Assembly: GCA_027923505.1 (NCBI GenBank)
Contig: BROI01000006.1
Span: 620,001-684,000 of the forward strand
Direction of reading: 5' to 3'
From: Mayamaea pseudoterrestris
Lineage: Eukaryota; Bacillariophyta; Bacillariophyceae; Sellaphorales; Sellaphoraceae
Length of the DNA: 64,000 nt
The position numbers were made by a program, and so were the translations under genes. Position 1 is the stretch's first letter. Each line of letters starts with the position of its first letter. The notes beneath the pieces were generated by a model. That model did no database searches. It saw only the letters and a program-made list of their open reading frames with translations, and was not told where the DNA came from. Of the stretch, positions 50,668 through 62,829 are shown piece after piece.

Positions 50668-53600
50668 ATGTCATCGTCCTATCTTCCGCTGCTTTTCTTC
50701 CGACGCGACGACGACGACAATGATGAGCAGCAAGGCGACGACGCAGCACAAAGCAGCAGCAAGGACAATTCACTTGACGAGCAGAACCAGAACTCCGACC
50801 AAGACGACGAGGAGGAGCAAGGCTCTTCATCTTGGCATACGCGCCATGCTAGTAGCATTACTATGGAGTATTCCGATACGGATGATGACGACCGTCGTCA
50901 TTTTTCAGTGCCGAGCAGCAACAACAGTCCATTGACAATAAATTCATCCTGGCTATCAGGTCGCATTTACAGCGCTCCAGATGACGCTAGCGATAAAACC
51001 AGTCGAGATGTTAGCTGGATGAAGCAATTGGCCGAGTCATTTCGGCCAAAGGACAAGCAGTCGTCCAAGACTCGAGCGAGGAAGCATCACCGCCGAGTCT
51101 CATCGCAACGAGAGTATCCTCAAATCATGTCGCCGAGTACTAGCTCCATACTAGCGAACAGCAAGAACTTCTTTAGTCCGAGCAATGGCAGCAATCCACA
51201 GAGTGAAGCGTCCCCTTTGCTGGGTTTATCTTTTGCAAGCAATGCAACGTCAATGTCGACCTTTGCAGGCGCAACGAAAAGCAAGCCTCCACTGGCGAGC
51301 AGCAGCAATAATAACAAGGACGACAATGACGAAACATTTAAGAAGAAGACAAAGCTGCATCCATTTTATACGGCGCTAGCAGCCTCCTTTTTGCAAGACT
51401 ATGAGGCGAATCGAAAGCCAGTACTTTGTCGAGACGTTGCCAAAATTACCTGGCATCAGCTGCAGCTGCACCATATCAAGTATTCTGGCTGGTTATATTC
51501 ATTAAACTTATGCATTGCAACGCTTGCACTCTTTGTATCGAGTGCTTTGGAGGAACAAGGAAACGAATACACAAGTTACGATGCAACTGCTGGAGAAGGA
51601 AGCATTCCCAAGCGCCTTTGGCTGACTGGTTTGAATGCTTACGCCATTTGCGTCTTGGCCGTGGACCTTTGGATCCGTAACCAGCTGCAACCAACCGAGG
51701 CAACGCCAATGACGTCAGTCATGCCGCGACGAATTACTGCCTCATTTGCAAATCCTACAAAGCTGCAGCGTCAGTCAAGCAAGGGACAACAGCAACGAGC
51801 AAATCTACCGATGCAGCAACCAATTAAGAATGAGCAGGCAACGGGCGATGATGCGCTCGTCAAACCCTTGATACTATTTCTGCTGGTTCTTGGTTTAGAA
51901 ACCACGGCGAGACTTGGGATTGCCTACTTGGCATTGAGCAAGGCTGACGACGATGGCAGCGACGCTGCGTTTGACAATGTCACGCAATCGCATGCTTTGC
52001 ATGGTCAAGCACAGCAGCAGCAACAACAACAGCCAATGGTTCTCTTTTCGTCCCTACTCAAGCCTTTGGTCTTGTTTTACGTAAGCCATCGAGCGCGGAA
52101 TGCTCTGGAAGCCTTGGGTCGCATTATGCGAATTGTAATTCGCGTTTTGTTCATGGAGTTGTTGGTGAGTCTGCCTCAATAATAACGACAAGCTTTGCTC
52201 TGCAAACGTGCTTGTATGGGAAAAACACTCACCTTGTATCAACCATTTAGGTCATTTTCATCTTTGCTGCCATTGCATGTCGCCTCTTTAACGAGTTTGA
52301 AGCATTCAAAAATTTATCCAGATCATGGCTCTCTCTCTTCGAGCTATCAACAACAGTGGTCAACCCATCATTGTGGATGCCAATGGTACGTCGCTTCTGT
52401 TCGTGCGATTGCAACGACGAGTCGATCCCTTCCGTCTTTCGTTTCACTAACCCGCATGTTTTCGAAGTATCAAGCCTCGAAGTATTCGGCATTCTTCTTC
52501 ATTTTCTTCATTGTCACATCTGTCCTTTATCTGCATTCGCTGGTTCTTTCAGTTGTCTTTCAAACCTACGTTCTGGCTGCTTCTGAAATTCATGAACGCA
52601 GCGTTGCTGACAGAGAAGAAGCAATTCACCGTTCGTACTTGGCGTTGCGGCAGCACGATACTAGTCAAGGACTCATCTCGACGGAGAGTGTGCGAGAGCT
52701 GCTCTCCCAATTAAGACCTCATTACAATGTCTATAAGATAGATGCTTTGGTGGAAATTGTCGATCCGCATAGAAGGTCGGTGGTCGATTATTCCACTTAT
52801 CGAGTAAGTCCATGTCGTTGGTCACACGAGATTTGAGCTCCTCAATATTTACTGACTTCTCACTCTGTGATGTGCCGTTCCCGTATGATAGACGAGAATC
52901 CGACAAGCATTGAATGCCTCCATCCGGACAACGAGAACAGCGTCCGCCGTGGCCATGAGTGTCGAGCTACTCGCCGTCATAGTCGCCATTGTCAATTTTG
53001 CGTACGTTATACTGGTCTCTATTGCTTTCGATATGAAGTGGTTTGACAGCATGGAAGCTACACTGGGATGCATTATTACCGTGGTTGCAGCGTCAGAACT
53101 TGTAGTCCGTTTCAACCCGCTTCGAATAAGCGATTTTACTCCGTTGACTCGTTTGAATGTTTGCTTTGACGGTTTGGCTCTCTTGGCTGCTCTAATATCT
53201 ACCTTTGGGATGGTGCTTCATGCGAGGGGCGAGCCTTTGGCAATGGAATTGATTTTATCTGGCAGAGCGATTGATATTTTCCGGGTCATGCGATTCTTTT
53301 CCATGTTTCGCGACGTGGTTCGTCGAAGTGCCGATGTTCTACCAGTGTTGATCGGGCCTTGCATCCTTGTTGCTACGACGCTCCACGTGTTCGTGTATGT
53401 GGGCATGGCGCTTTGGGGCGGCGCGGTTAATATTGGGCAGCGACATGAGCTCGCGCAGCTTTACAACTTAAACAACTTCAACAGCTACCAGGAAGGCTTA
53501 GTCACAATGTTTAATGTTCTCGTGGTCAACGATTGGCACGCTATTGCGGAGGTCTTTCTCCACGCGAAACGGTGTTCGAGCACATATATTGTCATGCCCT

Positions 53601-54399
53601 TTTTTGTGATCGGAAATTTGATGGGTGTCAGCATAATGCTAAAGTAAGTTTTTGAGGAAAGGCAATACTCGGATCTGCTTGAACATGCCACTTATACTGT
53701 GAGCACCTCTGGTCTCTCTTCCTTAGCGTCGTGACGGCTTTCTTTGTACAAGCATTCGTCACGAAACTGGACGACGATGCGATTGTCGCGCCTATCAACG
53801 CCCTCAAATTGGTTCAGCCCTCCAAGGCACCACCAGACTCGGGACTCCGAAATTCTGAAAATGCGTCGTTTCGTGTCTCTTCAAGCACCAGCAGTATATA
53901 CGACCAGGGTAGTGATCAGGGCGCAGATGCCGACTCAGAGGGCAGCTCTGACTCGGACTTCCTTGAGTTTGATGTCTACGAGAGACAAGGCTATGACAAG
54001 GTGATGCAGACCGTCGCTGGTGGCTCGTATACTCAGTCAAATATTGCACTGGACGTCAGCGAGTATCTCGGGACGTTCGAAAAGCTTGTTCCCGACCGTG
54101 AAGCAGTTGGCTACCATATTTGCGACCAGCTAACAATGGAGCGATTCGGCAATCACCTTTTTATGGCCATGGCGGAGGGTTTTGTTGAGTCCAACGAACT
54201 TCATGTGATCGTCAGCGAAATGCATGCAGAACTAATAGCTCTCGCTGATAGCCCTCCGGACAAGAATCGCTCGCTGATCCGCACATATTCCCATCACCAA
54301 CGGCCTGACCAAGAATCACTAGAGATCACCGCAGCTCTCTTGCGTAAACATCCAGCTCTTTCTCTACTGGTTTCACGCCGTCGATTGAAACAAGCTTAG
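50668..54399 (+). CDS. Two-pore cation channel (TPC family)
   Basis: Exons 50668-52164, 52251-52385, 52468-52803, 52892-53643 and 53727-54399 join in frame to give 1130 residues. The first 270 residues are cytosolic and Ser/Asp-rich. The first six-helix channel unit ends with a pore SWLSLFELSTTVVNPSLWMP (about residues 520-540) and the helix FFFIFFIVTSVLYLHSL. A linker follows (about 590-660) with an EF-hand-like stretch, as in plant TPC1. The second unit has its pore in NNFNSYQEGLVTMFNVLVV, then NDWHA (about 853). Both pore patterns match TPCs, which pass Ca2+ or Na+ across vacuolar or lysosomal membranes in response to voltage, Ca2+, NAADP or PI(3,5)P2. The fourth helix of unit II keeps Arg residues (RVMRFFSMFRDVVRRS). 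N-terminal splice forms cannot be excluded. Confidence 0.85.
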
Positions 54400-54618
54400 T
54401 TTGCGCTGCGTCAGCAGGTCGCGCCCATCGCTTTTTACAACAAGTATATTAAGTAGTGTAAATGTAAAATATTGTTGTCAGTATCATAACCTTAAACCCA
54501 ACCGATACATAGATACTACACATAATCAACCATCATGCTCGACAGAGACGTCGACGACGTAAAATATTTTCTTTGCCACCTCAACCACATCCCACCACGT
54601 GGGTCGATCCAACTACGA

Positions 54619-56876
54619 TTATAAAAACAAACGATCCGGCTCCGTCACTTGTTTCTCCATGTCAGCTATACTTCCGCCCAGTTTCGCCTCAACATCTGCG
54701 GCGTCACTTCCAGTTGCTCCACCTTCCATCACGCCGAGGTGTTCAATCCATTCGTCGTTGCCCGGAAACATGGCGAATCCATCTTGGATCATCTTGTTTG
54801 TCGATTGCGCTCCTTCGACAAGCCAACGATCGCGGCTGCTTTCGACGACTTCACCAAACATAGATCCCAAGGGCCCGTACGCACCCGTTGCATCCAGCCG
54901 CTGAGAAAGAGGAGCCAAGTAGAACTCCAAGAATCCAATCTGGTTTTGGAACCAGTTCTCTTTGGGATCAGGTCCACGGTTCTCCAACATGGCCTGTGAA
55001 AATTGAAGGGTTAGCACTGACAGGTTTAAGCCGCTTCGATTACACAAAGTCACATACCTTGCGCATTTCAATGTAGAGGCGGCCGGCCCACTTGCACATT
55101 TGCTCGTACCCCTGCAAGTTTTGGCTGACATCCGCCGCAGTCACTGAAAAAGCGAACATAAAGGTTAGTTCCCACTGCTGAAAAATCACTTAATATAATA
55201 GCACCACGCAACTCACTTATGAGGTCCATCAATACGGCAGCCTTTAGGTCATCAACTTCATCATCCACTTCATCCTTGAACAGACTGGTCCGACGTGTTG
55301 TTCTTCTGTATGTCTCGACCGTTTCTCCGGTCAAGTCCATAGAGACTCGAATACCGAGTTTCTTATTCTTGTTCAGACCAAAAGAGTTTCCAATAGATCC
55401 TAACGACCCAGTAACAAGTTTCACTGTATTCTTCATGGGATCAACAGTATACTTCCTGGCTTGATTAAGCATATCCTTGGATGCCGCAGGTGAATCTGCC
55501 GTGTCGTCATCGTTTTCGCTAGTCTTGGTGATCCCTGAGTTACGTTTGAGAGATTTGCTCATGGCCGACATGCCTCCAGTCATGGAGCTCACCATGCTCT
55601 TGGGAGGTTTGGGTGACAATTTCGCACCCCCAGCAGCTTCTTGGTCAGCGGTCGATGTAGACTTGACTCCTACCACACCTCCCACTCCCTTGAACACCTT
55701 GGAGACTCCGTCCATGCTGGCCTCTCCAATCTTTTTGACGCCGCTAACACCGAAATTGGCAACATTCTTGACGCCACTGACACTGGCGTCCGCCACCGTC
55801 ATGACGCCTCCCGAAACGTTTTGCACGCCCTTGTTCAAGGCTTTCACCGTATTCATGGGCATGCGCCGAACGTGCTCCAGCATGTTTTCTTCCACCTCAT
55901 CTTCCGTGAGCGCTGCATCACTTGGCAACGAGGGATTCTGAAATGCCTCTATATACTTGCTCTTTGCCAATTGTACATTCGAAGGTGACGCAATATCCGT
56001 GTTGAGAACCAACGAAAGGACTTTGGAACGAAACTCGTGATACTCTGTTGACACGGGAAAGATTGTCTCTCGAAGCTCCTTGTAGTCGGGCTTGAGCAGC
56101 TCCTGAAAGCCAATGAACAAACTCCGCTGCTCGGCAATCGACGTGTCATTGTACAAAATGGCAAGCTCATCATCCTCCAGGGCCAGCTGTCGGTTCGGCA
56201 AGCCCCGATGCTCCACGTCGTGAATAATGGCGGCAAACACCAACGCCAGCAAGCTCAGCGCATTTTGGCGCAGCCCAAAACTGTTGCAGCGATGCACCCA
56301 CAGCATGTCGAGCAACTTGTTGGTGCTAATTGTGACATGAGTCGCATGCGAAGCATTATGGTAAGGCACTTTTGGATCATACTTGATCAAAATGCTGCGG
56401 ACAAACTGCTCCACTTGGCGAACGACCGTTTCGGAAATTGGCCAATCGCACTGCTCCTGCAAAAAGACGGTGCAAATGTTGGTCGTGCTCCAGTTTGTTT
56501 CCGGAAAGGGCGACTCCTCCATAAAGCTCGACTGCTCCGACTGCAGCAGCAAGAGTTGTTGCTGCTGCTTGTAGTCAAACTCGCATTCGGAGAACTCGTT
56601 AGTGTCTAAAAGTTCTTCCTGCTGCTCCTGCTGCTTTTTCAGCAGCTCCTCCTGCCGCGTTTGCTTGGCAATTTCCATGGCGCGAGCCACGACGCGTACC
56701 AAAAGCAAGGATGTGACTCTCTTGACATTGATTTCAAAGTCGTCCGTGGCGGCAGTGATTGGATGATCGCCCTGACCAAGCTGCGTCCAATGCTGCTCCG
56801 AAAGGGCGAGTGCAATGGCGGCATATGGAGGCGTTGACGTCGGCGTCGCGGAGTTAGAGGAGGAAGATGACGGCAT
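54619..56876 (-). CDS. 3',5'-cyclic nucleotide phosphodiesterase 2, with 11-residue amphipathic repeats
   Basis: Exons 55217-56876, 55058-55143 and 54619-54993 join in frame to give 706 residues; ATG at 56876 (upstream frame starts at TTG). The first catalytic half has YHNASHATHV, HDVEHRGLPNRQ, YNDTSIAEQRSL and NTDIASPS; the second begins LKAAVLMDLI/MTAADVSQNLQGYEQ across the first join and includes NWFQNQIGFLE with the invariant Gln. The insertion (about residues 310-540) contains four or more 11-residue repeats such as SGVKNVANFGV and SGVKKIGEASM, then RRTS and the motif KLGIRVSMDLTGE. Such 11-mers form lipid-binding amphipathic helices in other proteins. A polyQ/Leu run lies near residue 105. 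Convergent with the two-pore channel, divergent from phosphodiesterase 3. Confidence 0.9.
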
Positions 56877-57488
56877 GATACTTGAGCTCAGTGGCTTGAT
56901 CGGTGTGAAGATCTGTAATGCTTGAAGCTTGGTAACTTGAAAGGCAGTGAGCAATGCAACGATGAACAGTCGTCTTGGTGCTGTCAAGGTGCGGAAGGAG
57001 TGTTTGTTATGTGACTGTATGGCGCTTGCCTTACTGTGCTGAAGTACCAAAAGCTTAGCTTGACACAACCTTTCAACCTTTTACGACTCCAAGATACGGA
57101 GAAACTATCGTTTACTCCAACTTGTGTAGTCCCGCCGATCGTGAGAAACGTGTCGGCTGAACCTGTGAAAACGATTTTGATTTCTGTCATGGTGCCTTCA
57201 GAAACGGCACTGGAAGATATGAATGTCTTTTTATGTCGCACCGAAGTTGAAGTGCGTCAAGAATACTTAAGCCTTGCGGAGTTTTGTGACGCACGTGACA
57301 CGGGAGGCTGCGGTCCATTCCCGCATCAACCATGACCCTTTTTTTCTTGTCACACTCGATCTTGCGTCTTGACCATTGCTCGTCGCGACGTGCATATCTA
57401 ACTATTACAACTGCACTTGCTTTCTTCACTCGCTTAATAGTATTTTTTACAATTTTGTTGCATATTGCATTGATTCTTTGGTAACAGC
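56877..57488. other. Divergent promoter between phosphodiesterases 2 and 3
   Basis: A 612-bp region between two divergent paralogues. The open frame continues upstream of phosphodiesterase 2 to 57068 but only from a TTG, so it is taken as leader. No repeat or other gene seen. Confidence 0.5.
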
Positions 57489-59439
57489 ATGGCATTGACG
57501 GAGGAAGAGTCATCAATTGCAGCTGCAGCAGATACTAATATGGAACCAGCCACGTTGGCACTCGCCCTCGTCTCTCAGGATTGGAGAACCATTGGTTTGA
57601 ACGTTGACGACCCGCTCACGGCTGCAACAAGCGATACCAGTCTCATTATTGATCGACTATATGCCATTCTTCTAATTCGGCTCGCGGCCATTGTGGCGCC
57701 GCTGGGAACCTTTAGCGATTTGAGTGTCTACAGCGTCAGCTCCAAAATTATCAAGATGAAGACATGGCCGGACGCATTGACCAGCAAGGTTCGCGCGCAG
57801 CTCCACGACTTTGTGAGTCGCATCATTAAAGGCTACAAGAATAATCACTACCATAACCAGGAGCATGCCTGTCACGTGACACTGAGTGCCTGCAAGTTGA
57901 TGGATTTGTTTTTGTATGGAGACTTGAATGACATTGAATCGGACTACTTGATTAGCACTAACAAGAATCCATCCTTTGGCTTGCGGAATGATCCGCTACT
58001 GCTCTTCGTCGTGGTCTTTAGTGCATTGATTCATGACGTGGAGCATCAGGGACTGCCGAATCGGCAATTGGCGATGGAAAAGGATCGATTAGCGGTGCTT
58101 TACAATGATCAAAGCATTGCCGAAAATTGGAGCTTGTACGTTGCCTTTAGCGAGCTGCTGCAAAATGATTTTACGGAGCTTCGTCAAGCCATGTTTACAT
58201 ATGTTGCTCCGCTGGAAAAGTCTGCTGCTGATGCTGACGCAGTAGCTAATGATGTTGCTGACAACCAAGCATTGGACGCGCATAGTCAACACTCGCATCA
58301 AGTTGCAGCAACGACGCCACCACCACCTCCTTCGTACGACGATCTTTACCAACGGTTTCGTCGTTTCACAGTCAATCTCGTATTGGCCACGGACATTGCC
58401 TCGCCCGAAAAGTCGCAACTTGCCAAGAGTAAATGGAAGGAGGCCTTTGGCGACTCGTTTGAAACGGTGGAGCGCAAAGTACGCCATGAAATGCGTCGGG
58501 CGTCCATTGGCATGACTGGCAAAGTGATTGGAAGCAACAGCAATCGCCGGGGAAGCAACATTTCCGACGTTTCCGCAAGCCCCGGTTTGTTGGCTGGCGC
58601 AGCAGCGCCTGCGAATGGAGACCACAACGATGACGACAGTTTGAGCGTCACGCCGGAGCATTCGGAGAGCGACGATTTGGACGTTTCGCATACGAACAGT
58701 CATCAGCAATCACCAGTTTTACATCAACCCCAGCAACGCAAGGTGAGCATGGGCTACGGACCAGGTGCACCTTGTCGCTTTGAGCGACGCATGTCAACCT
58801 CGACGAGCAAGTCGAGTAGCAAGTATCGTCAGCGACTTGGCATTCGCCGGTCCATGGACTTGTCGGGTGAGACAATTGAAGCGTATCAGCAGACTGCGTC
58901 CTCGTCAGTGTCGTCGTCCAACATGAATCATCATCACTATCAATCCAGTGGAGGCGCCACGGTGTACTCGGTTGACGTTGATTCGGACTTGCCGGATGAA
59001 CTTAAAGCGACGGTTGTCATGGAGGCAATCATGACGGCCAGTGACGTTGCGCATAATTTGCAAGGGTTTGAGCAAATGAAAAAGTGGAGCAACAAACTGT
59101 ATCTTGAGTTGCGCAAGGCGTACGTGGCCAAGCGTGGGGTTGATTGTTCGCCCAAGGTGAGTAGCGTATTTGTGCAGGACAACCAACTGGATTACATATT
59201 GTTACCATAAGCTTACTTTTATGCTTCTCTCATTCTATCAGTGGTTTGAAAATCAAATTGGCTTTTTGGAGTCGTACTTGCTGCCGCTGGCACGAAAGCT
59301 TGAAGATACTGGGGTCTTTGGAGAGACTGAATTTGCGCGCAATGTGGAGCAGAATCGAGACCTTTGGTTGACGCGCGGCTTTGAAATATCGGAACAAATT
59401 GTCAAGGAAGGCTTGGAGCTGTATCCCGAGCCAGAGTAA
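57489..59439 (+). CDS. 3',5'-cyclic nucleotide phosphodiesterase 3
   Basis: Exons 57489-59156 and 59242-59439 join at phase 0 to give 621 residues. The first catalytic half shows YHNQEHACHV, HDVEHQGLPNRQ, YNDQSIAENWSL and ATDIASPEKSQ, with an extra Ala/His/Pro loop (about 240-280) before the last. The insertion (about 316-500) holds RRAS, RRGS and RRMS sites and the motif RLGIRRSMDLSGE. The second half has LKATVVMEAIMTASDVAHN and, after the join, WFENQIGFLE with the invariant Gln. It is more like phosphodiesterase 2 than 1 in catalytic motifs (HDVEH.GLPNRQ in both). The last intron falls just before the WFxNQ block, close to the position of the last intron of phosphodiesterase 2. Confidence 0.9.
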
Positions 59440-59485
59440 ATCAAGTTTTGAAAAATAAAAAAGGTATATAACGTTTAAAGCTATT

Positions 59486-61315
59486 TTAAGCGGCGTAAAC
59501 AAGTATAGCGTAGACGACCATGGACGGCAAACAAGCCGACAGGATTGTAACGATCATGTAAGGATAAGCATGGTTTGTTTGCTTATGAACAAAGTCGTTC
59601 AGCTCGAAGCAAAAAGTAGATACAGTCGACAGGCAGCCAGCAAAGCCAATCCGTGTAACTCTGACGAAAGCAATAATCCAGTAATCGCGCAGATAGCTTT
59701 CCTGCATACGATACTCCAGAGCAACGCAAATAATACTGACAAGACTGCCAAGCACATTGGCCGTAAACGTTCCCAAAGGAAACCAAGGATACTGCGAGAG
59801 CGATCCATTCAAGGCTCCAAGCTTCCACCGCAGACATGCTCCAAAAGGAGCTACCAACATGGCCAATGCCATGGTTCGGTAAGTGCGAGTAGTTGACTCG
59901 TCGGAAGACAAAAAGACGGCAGCAATGGCGAGGGAGCAGATTATGAACCATAGGACAAACGAAGCGACCGGAAGCGTTAGCCATCGGCTTGGAGCAACGT
60001 TTGACTTGTCCAGCAACATTTTGCTCCAACTTTGAAGTCCAGTTGGTGAGCAGAGTTTGGACTTTTCATTAACATAGGCTTGGAGCGCACCAATGTCCCA
60101 TGCCTCGTCGCGGGCCATGGCTTCGGCATGCTTTGGTATCGGAACATTGAGAATCAGCGCCGCTCGTTCAATCTCAACCAGAATCGGCAACAGCGTATTG
60201 TTCACTCTCCTAGAACTTTTGGTTGATTCTCTCCATTGAATCAAGCAATCAGTGTTCAATGGTACAATTTCATCCGTCTGCGATAAGGGTTCCATGTCTA
60301 AATCAAGTAGCACTCGACGCTCATAGTCTGGAAGCTCACAGTGAATGTAGACACCTTCCTCCCTCTTGACTCTTACCAGCTGCGCCTCCTCCACAAGCGT
60401 CGGGTTGACGTATCCGTGAATGAACCGGGCCAGAGACTTTCCAGCGGCAAAAGATCCTTGAGCCGTCTCCATACCAACAATGTAGCCGAGCAAGGCCAAC
60501 CAGATTTGAGTATTCAAATTGCTCCCAGTACCAAAAATGAGTACCACCATGGCCGAGTTCCAGCTGCTAAAAGTTGTCAGCGAGCCGCAAAAACCAGTTT
60601 TAAAAGCATTGTGTAATATTTCCATGCTCTGAAAGGGATGATCCGGTTTGAGCCATGCCCTGCGACAAACAAGCGAGACGTCAGGTTCGTAGCAAGCAAC
60701 ACGTCATTTCTATCGCTCGATCCTAGATTTTAAATCACTTACAATGGCATCGGCAGGGCTAGATGCAAGTATTCTCCATTCACAACCATTCCCATCAGGA
60801 AGCAACCAAGCATGTTCGCTGGAAGGTCGCTAAAAATGACACCACCTTCTTGCAGAGTATCTCCATCCTGCGTGACGCAAAGCGGAGCTCCACTGGACAA
60901 CCAGCCAACTGTACCTGGATTCGCACACTCCTCGCCAAAGAGTTGGGCGACGATCATGCGACAAAACGCCCCGAGAATGGCGCCGACGCTAATGTAGCAA
61001 GCCTGGACCCACAGCAGACGAGACCATCGTTTGCGATCGCGAGCTAAATCGTCTTCGTCGTCATCCGAGACTGTAAATCATAATGCAGATTACTATCCAT
61101 CAGTTATGTCAATGAATAGTCTAGTCAACGAAAGATTCGCGCTTGCTCGTACCTCGTTGAAAGTCGGAGTGTTCAGCATCGTCTTTTTTGAAAAGCACAT
61201 CTTCTTCATCCAGCTGCCGATACTCGGCTCCAATCACTTGTTGCTGCTGTCCATCATCAACATTAAGTGATGGCAGCAGCTGGTCAATGCTTGTAGTCTT
61301 TGAAGGGTTGTCCAT
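59486..61315 (-). CDS. Two-domain fluoride exporter (FEX/CrcB family)
   Basis: Exons 61153-61315, 60743-61070 and 59486-60659 join in frame to give 554 residues. After an acidic 65-residue N-terminus, domain 1 has GAILGAFCRM, PANMLGCFLMG and TGFCGSLTTFSSW. A cytosolic linker of about 140 residues and a linker helix (SFVLWFIICSLAIAAVFL) follow. Domain 2 then has GACLRWKLG, TANVLGSLV and GFAGCLSTVSTF. Both domains keep the pore Asn and the TFSS/TVST region that lines the fluoride path. Bacterial CrcB is a dual-topology dimer of one domain; eukaryotic FEX fuses two inverted domains through the linker helix, as here. It would expel F- across the plasma membrane. The first domain is only visible once exons are joined. 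It abuts the satellite block. Confidence 0.88.
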
Positions 61316-61429
61316 GGTCGACGAGGCGTGCCAAGTGGCACGGAAGGAAATTGGCGAGCGTGCGACGGAACTCGTGTCGAACCGGCGATGACAACTCACT
61401 GGCGTCCGCTAGCGATGTCGGCGAATCAG

Positions 61430-62820
61430 ATTAACATGGTCCGGCAAAGGTCTAACCCAGTCACATTGCAGTCTATTGTGACACTAGCTAGGCATGAAAA
61501 TAGCTCAAAAGTTCCTGGCACCATTGCTAGATTACTGGAGGGGTAGATAAGATGTTCATTTTTGCTCCAATGCTTGCAGCTATGACATAGCTGGACCAAT
61601 GGAGGTGCAGAAAATTGCTCAAAATTGCTCGTATTGCTCAAAATTGCTCAAAAGCTCCTGGCAACATGGCTGGATCACTGGCGGGGCAGATTAGATGCTC
61701 AGTCTTGCTCAAATGCTTGGGGCTATGACATCGCTGGACCAGCGGAGGTGCAGAAAATTGCTCAAAATTGCTCGTATTGCCCAAAAAAATTGCTCAACCC
61801 CACTGAAATTTGCTCAGAAGCTCCTGGCACCATTGCTGGACTACTGGAGGGGTAGATGAGATGCTCAATCTTGCTCGAATGCTTGCGGCTATGACATAGC
61901 TGGACCACTGGAGGTGCAGAGAATTGCTCAAAATTGCTCGTATTGCCCAAAATTGCTCAACCTCCCTGAAATTTGCTCAAAGCTCCTGGCACCATTGCTG
62001 GACTACTGGAGAGGAAGATGAGATGCTCAATCTTGCTCCAATGCTTGCGGCTATGACATAGCTGGACCACTGGAGGTGCAGAGAATTGCTCAAAATTGCT
62101 CATATTGCTCAACCTCACTAGAAATTGCTCAAGTGTTCCTGGCACCAAAGCTGGACCACTGGTGGGGCAGATGAGATACTCAACCTCACTCAAATGCTTG
62201 GGGCTATCACATAGCACAACAAATTGCTCAAAATTGCTTGTATAGCTCAACCCCACTTTAAATTGCTCAAATGCTCCTGGCACCATGGCTAGACTACTGG
62301 TGGGGCAGATGACATGCTCAGTCTTGCTCAAATGCTTGTGGCTATGATATAGCTGGACCAATGGAGGTGCAAAGAATTGCTCAAATTGCTCATATTGGTC
62401 AACCTCACTGAAGATTGCTGAAATGCTCCTGGCACCATGGCTGAACTACTGGTGGGGCAAATAAGATGCCAAGTCTGCTCAAATGCATGCACTTTGACAT
62501 AGCTAGACCAAATGGATGTGCAAAGAATTGCTCAAAATTGCTCATATTGCTCAACCTCACTAGAAATTGCTCAAGTGTTCCTGGCACCATAGCTGGACCA
62601 CTGGTGGGGCAGTTGAGATACTCAACCTTACTCAAATGCTTGGGGCTATGACATAGCTGGACCAGTGGAGGTGCAGAGAATTGCTCAAAATTGCTCATAT
62701 TGGTCAACCTCACTAGAAATTGCTCAAAAGCTCCTGGCACCATAACTGGACCACTGGTGGGGCAGATGAGATGCTCAACATCACTCAAATGCTTGGGGCT
62801 ATCACATAGCTGGACCAATG
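61430..62820. repeat. Tandem satellite A, unit about 152 bp, nine copies
   Basis: A shared landmark, [GC][CT]TCCTGGCA, occurs at about 61511, 61654, 61820, 61982, 62135, 62273, 62425, 62577 and 62730, so units are 138-166 bp and mostly 152-153 in the right half. Each unit contains runs of AATTGCTCAAAATTGCTC and two copies of a CTGGACCA-x-TGG block, which implies that the unit itself grew from a smaller repeat. Copies are diverged, with small insertions and deletions. A diverged fragment of satellite B lies at 61456-61495, at the left edge. Open frames across it are a by-product of the repeat. Confidence 0.88.
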
Positions 62821-62829
62821 AGCAATCTT

